Origin: a candidate division KSB3 bacterium
Lineage (GTDB): Bacteria; Moduliflexota; Moduliflexia; Moduliflexales; Moduliflexaceae
Assembly (NCBI GenBank): GCA_002748425.1
Contig: PDSJ01000035.1
Coordinates: 1-47,547 of the forward strand
Length of the DNA stretch: 47,547 nt
Reading direction: 5' to 3'
The notes beneath the pieces were generated by a model. The model searched no databases. It saw only the letters and a list, made by a program, of their open reading frames with translations, and was not told the origin of the DNA. This document shows, one piece after another, positions 8,264 to 17,893 of the stretch; position 1 is the stretch's first letter, and every line of letters starts with the position of its first letter. A program made the position numbers and the translations under genes.

Positions 8264-9412
8264 CTATAACGTGGATCGGGAAAAGCGGCACAAGACATTC
8301 AGCGTCTCCCGCAGCAACCTTTCCCAGCTCGTTTGCAGGATCATACATGAAGCTCCACGTGTAAGCCTTTCCCGTAATGCTGAATCAGACAATACGCTCG
8401 TGATCTGCTCTTTCATGGCGGCCAGATCTCCCTGTGGGAAAAGCAGGCCGTTCTCCTGATGCGTTACAAGTTCTGGGTTTCCGCATACTGAAGTCGTCAG
8501 CACCGGGACGCCGAGCATCATTGCTTCAAGCAGCACATGTGAAAAACCTTCATAAGCGCTGTTAAGCACAAACGCCTCTGAGGCCTTCATATACGCAAAT
8601 CCCTGCTCCCGCGACACCTGTCCGAGAAATCTTACCCGCTGAGTGATTTTCAGATCGTGAGCAAGCGCAGTCAATCTATTTTTTTCAGGGCCGTCCCCAA
8701 CAATCAATAATTTCACAGCATCTCCAAAGTGGGGAAGAAGCTGGAGAAGCTGGTCAATCCCTTTCCAGGCAACGAGACGCCCAGTTGTCATAAGCACGAG
8801 ATCGTCAGCAGAAAACCCAAGCTGATTTCGTATTTCGGTTTTTGAAGGCAGTTCTGCAGAACACGGCTCAACCGCATTATAAATGACATGAACACGTTCG
8901 TCTGGAACTCCCCACCCGCATACCAGAGTTTTGAGATATTGACTGGGAGTGATGACTGTTTCTGCCTGCCTTGCGCAGCAGGTGCGAAGCGCTTTATGCA
9001 GTTCGACCTTCCAGGCTTGGCGCGTGTGTTGAAACTTGTCGATTGCATCTGACGTGAGCCCGGTATTCATAGCTCGTTCCCAGGCATAATCACCGACCAC
9101 TTTCATGACCAGCGCTTTTCGGAGGAGTTTTCCTGCAAGCACTGCCGGCAGTTCCAGGCCATTGATATACCAGACATCAGCGCTCCATCCCTTCTGGACA
9201 AGGACACAAAACAGCTTCAGTATCCTGAGGGGCAAAGGAAGCTTTCGGGAAACCTGCCACACTGGAAAAGGAGCATCTGGCGGATGATCCCCTAATGTAA
9301 CCACCACCACCTTGTGGCTTTCCCCCTGTAAGGCCCTCGCCAATCGACTGACATAGCTTGCTGGTCCGCCAATATCCGGAGGAAAGATGCCTGTTATAAG
9401 ACAAACGTTCAT
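8264..9412 (-). CDS. GT4 family glycosyltransferase
   Basis: A 382-residue GT-B enzyme. It opens with MNVCLITGIFPPDIGGPASY, the common GT4 N-terminal nucleotide-fold start with the conserved PPDIGGP loop. The middle has VITPSQYLKTLVCGWGV and VIYNAVEP, then MTTGRLVAWKGIDQLLQLLP, LLIVGDGPEKNRL and the EX7E-type donor site NSAYEGFSHVLLEAMMLGVP with TTSVCGNPELV. Domain content and length are complete. The start ATG overlaps the stop of the upstream GT-C gene by 4 bp (ATGA), so the two are translationally coupled and belong to one operon with the gene at 12071. A joint role in building one glycan is a reasonable inference; acceptor and donor are unknown. Confidence 0.88.
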   Translation of the reverse strand: MNVCLITGIFPPDIGGPASYVSRLARALQGESHKVVVVTLGDHPPDAPFPVWQVSRKLPLPLRILKLFCVLVQKGWSADVWYINGLELPAVLAGKLLRKALVMKVVGDYAWERAMNTGLTSDAIDKFQHTRQAWKVELHKALRTCCARQAETVITPSQYLKTLVCGWGVPDERVHVIYNAVEPCSAELPSKTEIRNQLGFSADDLVLMTTGRLVAWKGIDQLLQLLPHFGDAVKLLIVGDGPEKNRLTALAHDLKITQRVRFLGQVSREQGFAYMKASEAFVLNSAYEGFSHVLLEAMMLGVPVLTTSVCGNPELVTHQENGLLFPQGDLAAMKEQITSVLSDSALRERLTRGASCMILQTSWERLLRETLNVLCRFSRSTL

Positions 9413-12033
9413 AGTCTTTGTAAATGAAAGACGTCCCAGTAGCGCAGCATTCGTACTACAGGCATCCTTTCACCATAGTGATCTTGATAACAGGAAGAAG
9501 CATACGGATAATTCATAAGAACATAGCTCAACGAGACACCTGCAAAGATCAGCAGACAAAACAGCCACTTCCGCTGCCGCGCGTAGTGAACTGTTCTCCA
9601 TGTCGCATACGCTGCAAATATAGAAAAAACAGGAACAACCGGAAGCCGGTAGCGGGCGAGCGCAAAAAATATCAGGGTCGTTGCGAGCTGCACTCCGGCA
9701 AAGCCATACAGGATGAATGCTTCTTTCCAGCGTCTGCAGGCAAGCACCATTCCACAAATTGCCAACGGGCCCAGCAGGACAAAATTGACCCATGGCAGCC
9801 TGAGAATCCTGGATATTCCGCGAAAGACATAATAAGGGATATTATTCCCGATTTCATAGCCTCGCCAGAACAGTTTGAATTTAGTATACTCTAATTTCAC
9901 ATATTCTTTTGTTCGCTCTTTTACGTATCGAAACACTTCATCACCGTATGAAGTTCCTTCTTTTCTCATGCGTTCTCTGCTTTCTTTGAGAACTGTTCCT
10001 GAGTAAGAAAACTTGCCATTTGAAGATGGATTATTGCCGATCCAAAATGTGATGCCACCATTGGAATTTGTCCAGACCCAGCTGTGATGAACACCGGCAT
10101 AATAGTTTCGAATCGATACTGGAAGAATCGTCAGGATCGCGACAATACCGATACAGCCATAATGCAGACATTTCCGCCAGAGCGATCCCGGAAAGCCAAA
10201 GAGCATCCAGAGAAAGAAGAACGGCATTAAAAGAACGATGTTCGCGCGCGCCAGACCAGTGAGGCCGATAACAAGACCCAACAAAATCGTTGTCCGCCAG
10301 GATAAGCGTTCCCTGAGTATGTACATTAAGCATAAGGTCGCAAGATTCAAAAAAACGATCAATGGCCCCAATAAGAGCGATGTGTCATAAAAGATCAGCA
10401 CTCCGTTGCATGCACACAGAGCCGCAGCAGTATAGGCAACAGGATTGTTAAAGGCACGGCGGGCAATTCCGAACACGAACATGAGCGAGCAAGCGCTTAG
10501 GAACGCTGTTGCAATCCTCGTCATAAGCATACTCTCACCAAAGAGTATGGAACAGAGGATAAGATAGTATGAAATAAGTGGGGCCTGGAAAAAGGCTTCG
10601 TGAGTCAGAGACGGCCAATACCCCCGAAAAAAGCCTCTTGCAAAAAACCAGTAACTCAAATGGTCGGTGGTGTCCGGCAAAACATAAAATGACGAATCAA
10701 GTGAGCGCATTTCAAACAGGAATAACAGCCTGACCAGAAAAGCGAAAACGACTATGCTGGCCAGAAGAAGCGTATGGCGATTCAAAAATGTTTTCCCGCG
10801 CAATGCTTTTAACTGAGGGTAGTGGGCGCGAACAAGCAGCCCGAGAAGTAAAAGCACAAGTCCCCACTTGTAGATAATGCTCAAGCTCAGCGCGGCGCGC
10901 TCTCTTGAAAAGGTTTTCTCACACTGTGCTGTCCTGGAAGCAGAGGGAAAAAGGTAATCTGCAGGAATTCGTCGCCACTGAGAGCGCTTGTGGGTCTTCC
11001 AAACGAGCCGGATAAAAGGATTGTGTCCATCGCTGTACGCCTTGACACGAATACGATGTATTCCCGAAGAAAACTGCTGTTGTCGAGCAGGAAACGCAGG
11101 AGACCGCACTTCTCCGGAAATGCGTTTTACTGAAAGCGTATCAAGAGCAATGGAGATGTTTCGCCTGTCGGAAGAGCTGTCGATGACCTCAGACGGACGG
11201 ACAGGGTTGGAATAAGAAAAGCGAATCCAAAGCACACTTGGCCCTGCCTGACGAAAAACACTGCGGGGAACGGAAACGGTATAGGTCTTCCAGTCCCAGC
11301 TCGCAGGGAATGGCACTGTCTCCAGAACGATTCCGTTCGCAGCGACAGTGACGTGTTGCTCTGGAGAACCCGGATATTGGAACGAAAGTGCTCGAAAGCT
11401 CAGGCGATAATCGTCAGGCTCAGGAATGCCAAGATAGACATCCGATTCTGCTCCAGAACTCCAGACAAATGTTTGAAGCTTATCCCCATCCTGACGGCTT
11501 TCATTATAAGACCAGTCTCCGAGAAACGCTCCGGCTTCAGGGCGTCCCGCATCGATTTCTAACGGTGGGGACTGAATAAGCCTGCCGTCAAGAGTCAGCT
11601 CTGTGGCACAATTGCTTTCAAGCTCAATGCCCGACATGGCTGTTGGAAGGTAGATATAGCCTTCCCATTCCACGCTGAAAGAAGACCCGGAAAAAGGATA
11701 ACGATCATTAAAATCATTTGGATCGAAATCAATAAAACGATCGATTCTCTGACCCGGACGTTCAAAATAGCGCAGAGAGTCTACAGGCTTGCCGGAGAGA
11801 TCGGGAGTCCCGTAATACGTTCCGAGCACGCCTCGCGGGATTTTTGTAACATGAAATCCTGTCGTCGTTACAGCCCCGATAATCACAGCGCTGCAGCCCA
11901 GCCAAAAGTACAGTTTCCCGCGATGTAAGGCTGTGATGGCAGAGTAATGAAACAGGAAAATCAGCGTCAAAATTCCAAGAATTGCAGCGACTCTGAGGTC
12001 AGCATCAAAAGAGACAACGAATGGATCGATCAT
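9409..12033 (-). CDS. GT-C membrane glycosyltransferase with a split PA14-like N-terminal domain
   Basis: An 874-residue integral membrane protein. Two TM helices (about 15-35 and 41-60) precede a large extracytoplasmic region. That region starts with a PA14-like segment (GVLGTYYGTPDLSGKPV, then FSVEWEGYIYLPT and ELTLDGRLI, to about residue 160). A jelly-roll-like insert of about 140 residues follows (DVYLGIPEPDDYRLSFRALS, SWDWKTYTVSVP). The PA14 fold then appears to resume with HRIRVKAYSD, IRLVWKTHK and IPADYLFP. From about residue 385 the rest is a multi-TM GT39/ArnT-like core with Asp-rich first loop VLPDTTDHLSYWFFARG. Such enzymes use polyprenyl-phosphate sugars at the periplasmic face. 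It is 37 bp downstream of another GT-C gene and overlaps the next GT4 gene by 4 bp. PA14 in this setting suggests glycan binding; the substrate is unknown. Confidence 0.8.
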   Translation of the reverse strand: MIDPFVVSFDADLRVAAILGILTLIFLFHYSAITALHRGKLYFWLGCSAVIIGAVTTTGFHVTKIPRGVLGTYYGTPDLSGKPVDSLRYFERPGQRIDRFIDFDPNDFNDRYPFSGSSFSVEWEGYIYLPTAMSGIELESNCATELTLDGRLIQSPPLEIDAGRPEAGAFLGDWSYNESRQDGDKLQTFVWSSGAESDVYLGIPEPDDYRLSFRALSFQYPGSPEQHVTVAANGIVLETVPFPASWDWKTYTVSVPRSVFRQAGPSVLWIRFSYSNPVRPSEVIDSSSDRRNISIALDTLSVKRISGEVRSPAFPARQQQFSSGIHRIRVKAYSDGHNPFIRLVWKTHKRSQWRRIPADYLFPSASRTAQCEKTFSRERAALSLSIIYKWGLVLLLLGLLVRAHYPQLKALRGKTFLNRHTLLLASIVVFAFLVRLLFLFEMRSLDSSFYVLPDTTDHLSYWFFARGFFRGYWPSLTHEAFFQAPLISYYLILCSILFGESMLMTRIATAFLSACSLMFVFGIARRAFNNPVAYTAAALCACNGVLIFYDTSLLLGPLIVFLNLATLCLMYILRERLSWRTTILLGLVIGLTGLARANIVLLMPFFFLWMLFGFPGSLWRKCLHYGCIGIVAILTILPVSIRNYYAGVHHSWVWTNSNGGITFWIGNNPSSNGKFSYSGTVLKESRERMRKEGTSYGDEVFRYVKERTKEYVKLEYTKFKLFWRGYEIGNNIPYYVFRGISRILRLPWVNFVLLGPLAICGMVLACRRWKEAFILYGFAGVQLATTLIFFALARYRLPVVPVFSIFAAYATWRTVHYARQRKWLFCLLIFAGVSLSYVLMNYPYASSCYQDHYGERMPVVRMLRYWDVFHLQRL

Positions 12034-12070
12034 AGAATGTAGACTATTTCAGTTGGGAAATCTGCAAAAA

Positions 12071-14659
12071 TCACTCTACGTTTCCTGCTGAATTCTTTTT
12101 CTGCTGCACGGGAATCAATTCCACCGATTCAACCCGCAGTTCAGCGTGACCATAGAAATCCACCAGAAATTCCAGGCGTTTCATGGGATAAGCTGGATGA
12201 CTCGAAAAGTCAAGGCTGAAGGGGATATCAAAGTCATAATAGACGTCAGTACGGGGAAAGTCGCTTCCACTAAGTTCAATGGCTCCGAACACTTCGTGCC
12301 GGTCGGCCATCACTTTTAATAAGGCGACCGGCTTCTGCGACGCTTCCATCAGCCGCAGCCTGAAACGAGCCACATAGTCGCCGGCCTCACAAATTCTGCT
12401 AAAAGGACCGAAGACCATGAAGCCAGGGCGATCGTTGGCGGACGCAGCTCTAACTAACCGGTTCGCAGAAAGTGCATCTCTCACATTTTTTCCGGTCGCG
12501 AGAAAGAGATTGCGGGCGTAATAGCGCTGGGGCAGTCTGGAAAATTTTTCCTGCAAACGGTAGCAGATCATATTCGAACTGCTGCCGACTTCCGTATAAT
12601 AGCGGGAGAAAAATCGTTTCCGATCCGGAAAACGGTCCAGTTCACGAAGGCTGATAAACGCGTAATGATACAATATCCCCTGCCGGGCCAGTCCCTGCAA
12701 GTCAGCAAGGCTCCTGACAGCAGTTTCGAGATGATATTCAGCCCTATAGAAGTCAGCGAGCTGCTCTTCCAGCATTACGATTTGGTGACACTGCACAGGA
12801 TCGCGTTGCAGCGTCTGAACCAAAGACCCCACATTCGCAGTACAGCAGTCGTTCATACGCTCATCGACACGCTCTGATACCGATGGATCAGTCCTGAAGA
12901 AAAGCGCTGAAGCAGTCGAAGTGAGACCGTAAGCCAGGATTACGGCAAACAGTATAACCCGAATTTTCCGCACTCGCTCAGCGTGTTGTCTGAAACTGAG
13001 AAAAGAAATTAATGAGAGCAGTCCCCTTGTTGCAAAGAGAGACCCCAATGAAAGGATGAGCAGACTGAATCCGGAAGCATACTGTTCGTCACGCAGAAAC
13101 GGCAGGACCATAAGCAGTAAGATTCCCTGCTGTGCGATAAAAAAATATTCGCCATGTTCGCGTCCTCTTACAATCGAGATCAGTCCCAGAAGGCATAACA
13201 GCCCAACCAGCCAGACGGCGAGACCAGCATCCTGAAAGATCCAGCCACACTCATGCTGAAAAAAGCGCATAAGATCCTCTCCATGAGCACGATCTTCAAA
13301 CACTTGGGGGCGCAGCCGCAGCCGCCAATAGAGCAGCCCCGGAAGCGTCGACAGGAGATAGAGCAGCAAGCGTGGCAGATGGTGACGCGCCTGAAAGGAT
13401 TGGACATGCCTGGATGAAAAAAAGGCCGGAGCATATTTACAGACAGCCAGATGCCAAAGCCCGAAGAGTATAAGGCCGATCGGGGCAAAACCCATGAGCG
13501 GATGCAGACAGATCCCGGTCAGAAGCAGGACAGCCAGCCCCACGACCGACCACAAGGGTGCTCGCATATAGAAAAAAGCATAGGCCCCAAGGAAATACAG
13601 AAAGAATACACACAAGAAGCTTGCTGAAAAATCTCCATTGCGGCTGAAAAGAACTTGCCGGCCCGAAATACTGAGAAACGCTGAGATCAAAAAGGCTCCC
13701 CAGACGGCGTCTTCTTTGCGCGAAAGTATTCTCCAGGTCCAAAAAACCGCGATAAACGCCCCAAGACTGAAAAGAGCGGCCGTCACACGAAATGCCATCA
13801 ACGGCGTCTGCCAGAGCCGACAGACCAGACGAACAAGCAGCAAATACAGCCAATACGCCCCTGAATTGAAGCTTTCCCAATACGTCCGCAGCCACTCGGA
13901 CTCGGTATAACGTCCAAACGCCAGCCGTTGAAAAAAGCGCAGCTCATGCTCCGAACATTCATAGGTCCCCAGCATATAGCTCCGGAGGAACCAGGCTGCA
14001 AGAAGCACGGCCATCATGGAGCCTGTCAGGGAGAGACTCCCCTTTCTGCCGCCAAAGAGCGTTATGCTGAGCATCACAATGAGCCAGCCGACGATAACGT
14101 TGAGCAGTGTCACGCGGGAGAACTGCCAGGGCACGATCGGCTGGAGCAGATCCAGTTCATAAATATACCAGGGACGCGGGTTTGAATTGATTGAGCTCTG
14201 GATAATCTGAATATAACGCGCCTGGACGGCTGTGAAAGGAATCACCAGCTTGCCTCGATCAGTCAAGCCCGGACGGTCGTCAAGGGCAAACCAGTCCTGC
14301 CCGTTCAATGACGCTTTGAGCTGCCAGCTGAGCGGCTGCGCCTTTGCGTGCTGCCGGTCTACGCGCAACAAGATTCCGTTCATGGTCAGCGCTTTGCCGA
14401 CGTCCACCTGAAAGAACATGCCAGAGGCCATCGGCGCATACGAGGACCAACGGGTTGCCAGATTACCGTCGACGGCCCGCCATACCAGCTCCTTGCTGTA
14501 ATTGCTTGTGACGTTCCAGGAAGCCTTTTCTTGTACAGGCTTCCAGTTTTTCTCGTTTATCGCCAGAACCAGCAGCAAGAGGATCAGAATGCCGATGAAT
14601 CCAGCATAGAGCCAAGGTCTGGGGCCTTGTTTCACCGAAGAGAAGAAGGTATGTAGCAT
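12071..14659 (-). CDS. GT-C membrane glycosyltransferase with an F5/8 type C (discoidin-like) domain
   Basis: An 862-residue protein from the ATG at 14659; the frame is open to 14812 but that extension is not protein-like and overlaps the promoter. One TM (about residues 18-38) is followed by a discoidin-like domain (about 45-180): WRAVDGNLATRWSSYAPMAS, FFQVDVGKALTMNGILLRVD, WQLKASLNGQDWFAL, ARYIQIIQSSI. The multi-TM GT39-like core follows, with acidic residues in the first large loop (CSEHELRFFQRLAFGRY) and a soluble C-terminal region from about residue 640. F5/8C domains bind carbohydrate or lipid headgroups, so an acceptor-recognition role outside the membrane is likely. It heads an operon with the PA14-type GT-C gene and a GT4 gene. 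Divergent from polA. Confidence 0.8.
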   Translation of the reverse strand: MLHTFFSSVKQGPRPWLYAGFIGILILLLLVLAINEKNWKPVQEKASWNVTSNYSKELVWRAVDGNLATRWSSYAPMASGMFFQVDVGKALTMNGILLRVDRQHAKAQPLSWQLKASLNGQDWFALDDRPGLTDRGKLVIPFTAVQARYIQIIQSSINSNPRPWYIYELDLLQPIVPWQFSRVTLLNVIVGWLIVMLSITLFGGRKGSLSLTGSMMAVLLAAWFLRSYMLGTYECSEHELRFFQRLAFGRYTESEWLRTYWESFNSGAYWLYLLLVRLVCRLWQTPLMAFRVTAALFSLGAFIAVFWTWRILSRKEDAVWGAFLISAFLSISGRQVLFSRNGDFSASFLCVFFLYFLGAYAFFYMRAPLWSVVGLAVLLLTGICLHPLMGFAPIGLILFGLWHLAVCKYAPAFFSSRHVQSFQARHHLPRLLLYLLSTLPGLLYWRLRLRPQVFEDRAHGEDLMRFFQHECGWIFQDAGLAVWLVGLLCLLGLISIVRGREHGEYFFIAQQGILLLMVLPFLRDEQYASGFSLLILSLGSLFATRGLLSLISFLSFRQHAERVRKIRVILFAVILAYGLTSTASALFFRTDPSVSERVDERMNDCCTANVGSLVQTLQRDPVQCHQIVMLEEQLADFYRAEYHLETAVRSLADLQGLARQGILYHYAFISLRELDRFPDRKRFFSRYYTEVGSSSNMICYRLQEKFSRLPQRYYARNLFLATGKNVRDALSANRLVRAASANDRPGFMVFGPFSRICEAGDYVARFRLRLMEASQKPVALLKVMADRHEVFGAIELSGSDFPRTDVYYDFDIPFSLDFSSHPAYPMKRLEFLVDFYGHAELRVESVELIPVQQKKNSAGNVE

Positions 14660-14669
14660 AATAGCTGTA

Positions 14670-14698
14670 TATACAGACGAAGGCCCAGGCTTTGTCAA
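14670..14698 (-). promoter_or_regulatory. Putative sigma-70-type promoter of the GT-C operon
   Basis: On the minus strand TTGACA (14698-14693) is separated by 17 bp from TGTATA (14675-14670). The predicted start of transcription is about 14663, only a few bases before the ATG at 14659, so the message would be nearly leaderless. The -10 box overlaps a perfect 12-bp palindrome CTGTATATACAG at 14665-14676 that could be an operator. Confidence 0.5.
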
Positions 14699-14888
14699 GG
14701 AAAAATGCCTTCTGCTGACAGCTGTGGGAAGAATCGAATTTCTGCTTGACTTTTTTTTGAAAACAGAGCAGATGGATTCTGTCCTCAATTTCTTGACATC
14801 GGCGCAAGACACGTGATGCGACTAATGTATTGTATGACACGATCAGCAACTAACTGTATTCGATAATCGGAGGCGAAAAGCATACTGT

Positions 14889-17615
14889 ATGACAGACGAC
14901 ACGCCGCGCATCTATCTTATCGACGGAACTGCACAGGTTTACCGGGCGTTTTATGCTGTCAGGGACCTTTCGACCTCAGAAGGAGTTCCCACCAACGCCG
15001 TCTTTGGCTTCATCAGGATGCTGAGCAAACTGATTCAGGACGAATCGCCGCGCTATCTCGGCGTCAGCTTCGATCTGCCCGGCCCGACCTTCCGGCATGA
15101 GATCTTTGAAGCCTATAAGGCCCATCGTCCAGAAACGCCGGAGGACTTGATTCAGCAAATACCCAAGGTCAAAGAGTTCCTGAAATGTATGCATATCCCG
15201 ATCTACGAACTGCAGGGCTTTGAAGCTGACGACCTGCTGGCAACCCTGGCGAAAAAGGCCGAAGCCGACGGTATGGAGACGGTGATCGTCAGCTCGGACA
15301 AAGACCTCTTACAGCTTGTCTCCGATAAGATTGTGACCTTGAGCGAACGCATGGGTCACAAAGTTCTTTACACCCCGGAAAAGGTCAAAGAGAAATACGG
15401 CATTGAGCCCGCGCAGATTCAGGATTTTCTCGGCCTTGTCGGCGACAGCAGCGACAACATTCCCGGAATTAAAGGCATCGGGCCCAAAACCGCGGCCAAA
15501 CTCCTGCAGGACTTCGGGTCGCTGGAAGACTTAGTAGAGCATCCGGAAGCGCTGAAGAGGAAAAAACAGCAGGCAAGCTTGCGGACCGGAAAAGAGATCG
15601 CCCTGCAGAGCAAGCTGCTGGCAACAGTCAGAACTGACGTCCCGATCGAGTTGAATCTCGGGGAACTGGAACGGAAAGAGCCGGATTACAGGGCCCTCAA
15701 AGACTATTTTCGTGAGTTGGAATTCTACGCCTTTCTCCGCGACATGATTCCCGATGAAGCATTGAGCTATGGCAGTCTTGCAGAAGTCGACGCTGCTGAT
15801 GCTGGTCCTGACATATCATATATAACTGTGTTGACTGAAGAGGAGCTTGCAACACTTATCGCTGAATTGAACACGTCCGGCGGATTTGCCGTAGACACCG
15901 AGACAAGCAGCCAGTACCCGATGCGGGCTGAATTAGTGGGAATTTCAGCCGCCTTTACGCCACATCAGGCTTTCTATATACCCGTGGGACATCGCTATAT
16001 CGGCGCTCCGCAGCAGCTTGCGCTGGACAGGGTCATTCACGCCTTCAAACCGTTACTTGAGGATCCATCACTGCCCAAATACGGCCAGAATATTAAATAC
16101 GACGCGATCGTCCTTGCCCATTACGGCATTCAACTTAAAGGCATTGCCTTTGATTCAATGATCGCTTCCTACGTGTTGAATCCCTCGAAACGCAGTCACA
16201 AAATGGATTATCTGGCAGAAGAATTTCTCAATCACCGCTGTATCAGCTATGTCGAGCTGGTGGGAAAAGGTGCGAAGCAAAGCACGATCGATATGATTCC
16301 TGTGGACTGCGTGACAGACTATGCTGCCGAGGATGCCGACATCACCCTGCAATTAACGCAGGCGCTCAAGCCGAAAATCGAAGAGCAGCAGCTCCACGCG
16401 CTGTATAACGACATTGAACTGCCGATGATCGATGTGCTGGCAACGATGGAACAGCACGGGGTCAGCGTTGATTCTGCTCGCTTGCAGCAACTTTCCAGCG
16501 AATTCGCCAGAAAGATGGAGGCCATTAAAAAGGAAATTTTCGATCTGGCTGGGCAGGAGTTCAACATCAATTCCCCAAAACAATTGGGACCGATCCTGTT
16601 TGACACATTCGGGATGCCGCGCGGCAGAAAAACCAAAACCGGCTATTCCACGGATGTGGACGTGTTGACCGACCTGGCGCGCGCCGGCTACGAACTGCCT
16701 GATAAAATTCTGGCCTACCGGCAGCTCTCCAAACTCAAATCAACCTACAGCGATGCACTGCCAAAGCAGATCGATCCGAAAACCGGACGCATTCATTGTT
16801 CGTACAATCAAACAGTGACTGCCACCGGCCGTCTGAGCAGCAGCGACCCGAATTTACAGAATATTCCGATTAAGTCCGAGGACGGCCGCCGCATTCGTCA
16901 GGCGTTTATTCCGGAAAAGGGCAAGGTCCTGCTCTCCGCGGATTATTCCCAGATCGAGCTGCGCATTCTCGCGCATGTCACCGGTGATACAGAACTGGTC
17001 AAAGCCTACCGGGAAAACCTGGATATTCACAGCAACACCGCGAGCAAAATCTTCGGGCTGCCGGCTGAAGAGATAACAGCCACTATGCGGCGAGAAGCTA
17101 AAACCGTCAATTTCTCGGTGATTTACGGTATCAGCGCCTTCAGTCTGTCCAAGGATCTGAACATCCCCCGCAGTGAAGCGCAACGTTACATCGACGAATA
17201 CTTTGCGCTGTACCAGGGCGTACAAGAATTTATCAACGCCACCATCGACGAGGCGAAAACGACTGGATATGTGAAAACGCTGCTGGATCGTATCCGCTAT
17301 ATTCCTGAAATCCACAGCAAAAACAGCAACGTCCGCCGCTTCGGCGAGCGCACTGCTGTGAATACGCGGATTCAGGGCACTGCCGCTGATATGATCAAGC
17401 TGGCCATGATTTCGATTCACAGGCAGTTACCCACAACATATCCGGACGTGAAGATGATCATGCAGGTGCATGATGAACTGGTCTTTGACGTTCCGGAAGC
17501 CCAGGCAGATGACTTTCGTGATTTTGCCGTGCGTGAGATGGAATCAGTTCTCGACCTGAAGGTGCCGATCAAGGTGGAAGCCCACTACGGCAGCAATTGG
17601 GATGAGGCGCATTGA
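14889..17615 (+). CDS. polA: DNA polymerase I
   Basis: A 908-residue family A polymerase for repair synthesis and Okazaki primer removal. The 5' nuclease domain (1-~290) has YRAFYAV, FEADDLLATLA, VSSDKDLLQLV and GDSSDNIPGIKGIGPKTA. The 3'-5' exonuclease domain (~305-490) keeps its DEDD residues: FAVDTET, GQNIKYDAIVL and YAAEDADITLQL, so proofreading should be active. The polymerase domain (~500-908) has motif A LLSADYSQIELRILAHV, motif B RREAKTVNFSVIYGIS and motif C MQVHDELVFDVPE. The start ATG is confirmed by the MTDDTPRIYLIDGT opening, but the nearest GGAGG (14869-14873) is 15 bases upstream, unusually far. A nine-base direct repeat TGTATGACA lies at 14831 and again across the start at 14886. 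Single-gene unit with no same-strand partner. Confidence 0.98.
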   Translation: MTDDTPRIYLIDGTAQVYRAFYAVRDLSTSEGVPTNAVFGFIRMLSKLIQDESPRYLGVSFDLPGPTFRHEIFEAYKAHRPETPEDLIQQIPKVKEFLKCMHIPIYELQGFEADDLLATLAKKAEADGMETVIVSSDKDLLQLVSDKIVTLSERMGHKVLYTPEKVKEKYGIEPAQIQDFLGLVGDSSDNIPGIKGIGPKTAAKLLQDFGSLEDLVEHPEALKRKKQQASLRTGKEIALQSKLLATVRTDVPIELNLGELERKEPDYRALKDYFRELEFYAFLRDMIPDEALSYGSLAEVDAADAGPDISYITVLTEEELATLIAELNTSGGFAVDTETSSQYPMRAELVGISAAFTPHQAFYIPVGHRYIGAPQQLALDRVIHAFKPLLEDPSLPKYGQNIKYDAIVLAHYGIQLKGIAFDSMIASYVLNPSKRSHKMDYLAEEFLNHRCISYVELVGKGAKQSTIDMIPVDCVTDYAAEDADITLQLTQALKPKIEEQQLHALYNDIELPMIDVLATMEQHGVSVDSARLQQLSSEFARKMEAIKKEIFDLAGQEFNINSPKQLGPILFDTFGMPRGRKTKTGYSTDVDVLTDLARAGYELPDKILAYRQLSKLKSTYSDALPKQIDPKTGRIHCSYNQTVTATGRLSSSDPNLQNIPIKSEDGRRIRQAFIPEKGKVLLSADYSQIELRILAHVTGDTELVKAYRENLDIHSNTASKIFGLPAEEITATMRREAKTVNFSVIYGISAFSLSKDLNIPRSEAQRYIDEYFALYQGVQEFINATIDEAKTTGYVKTLLDRIRYIPEIHSKNSNVRRFGERTAVNTRIQGTAADMIKLAMISIHRQLPTTYPDVKMIMQVHDELVFDVPEAQADDFRDFAVREMESVLDLKVPIKVEAHYGSNWDEAH

Positions 17616-17893
17616 TCGGCGTTCCTGAACACGCTGAACAATTGCGCTGCAGAGCAGCAGGAACTGACAGAGCCTGCATCGCCGCGTTCAGCCCAGGGAC
17701 ATTCGCGCCGTCCCTTTCTCAGCATTTTCGTGCTCGTTGTCGACATTCATGAAGAAGTCAAAGCGCTCGACTTTTTTTCTTTACTTTCTTCAGACAGCCC
17801 ATTTGGGTGGCAAAGTAGATTACGTTCTTAATGGCTGTCACAGAAACAATGACAGTGACGAATAACAGCCCCTCTTAGAGCAAGGACGCTTTT
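17616..17893 (+). other. polA-argH gap with a hairpin near the argH start
   Basis: No gene is seen in these 278 bases. At 17833-17870 GGCTGT pairs with ACAGCC, with an inner CAC/GTG pair, forming a possible leader hairpin 23 bases before argH. No arginine-box or known riboswitch was recognised. The ribosome site for argH is AAGGA at 17881-17885. Confidence 0.35.

Noticed and set aside
14665..14676. CTGTATATACAG as a LexA box near polA
   Set aside because: The LexA box of gamma-proteobacteria has CTG-N10-CAG; here only 6 bases lie between CTG and CAG. It also covers the promoter of the other gene, not that of polA.
16854..17420. 188-codon minus-strand ORF inside polA
   Set aside because: Antisense to the conserved polymerase motifs; no ribosome site or promoter.
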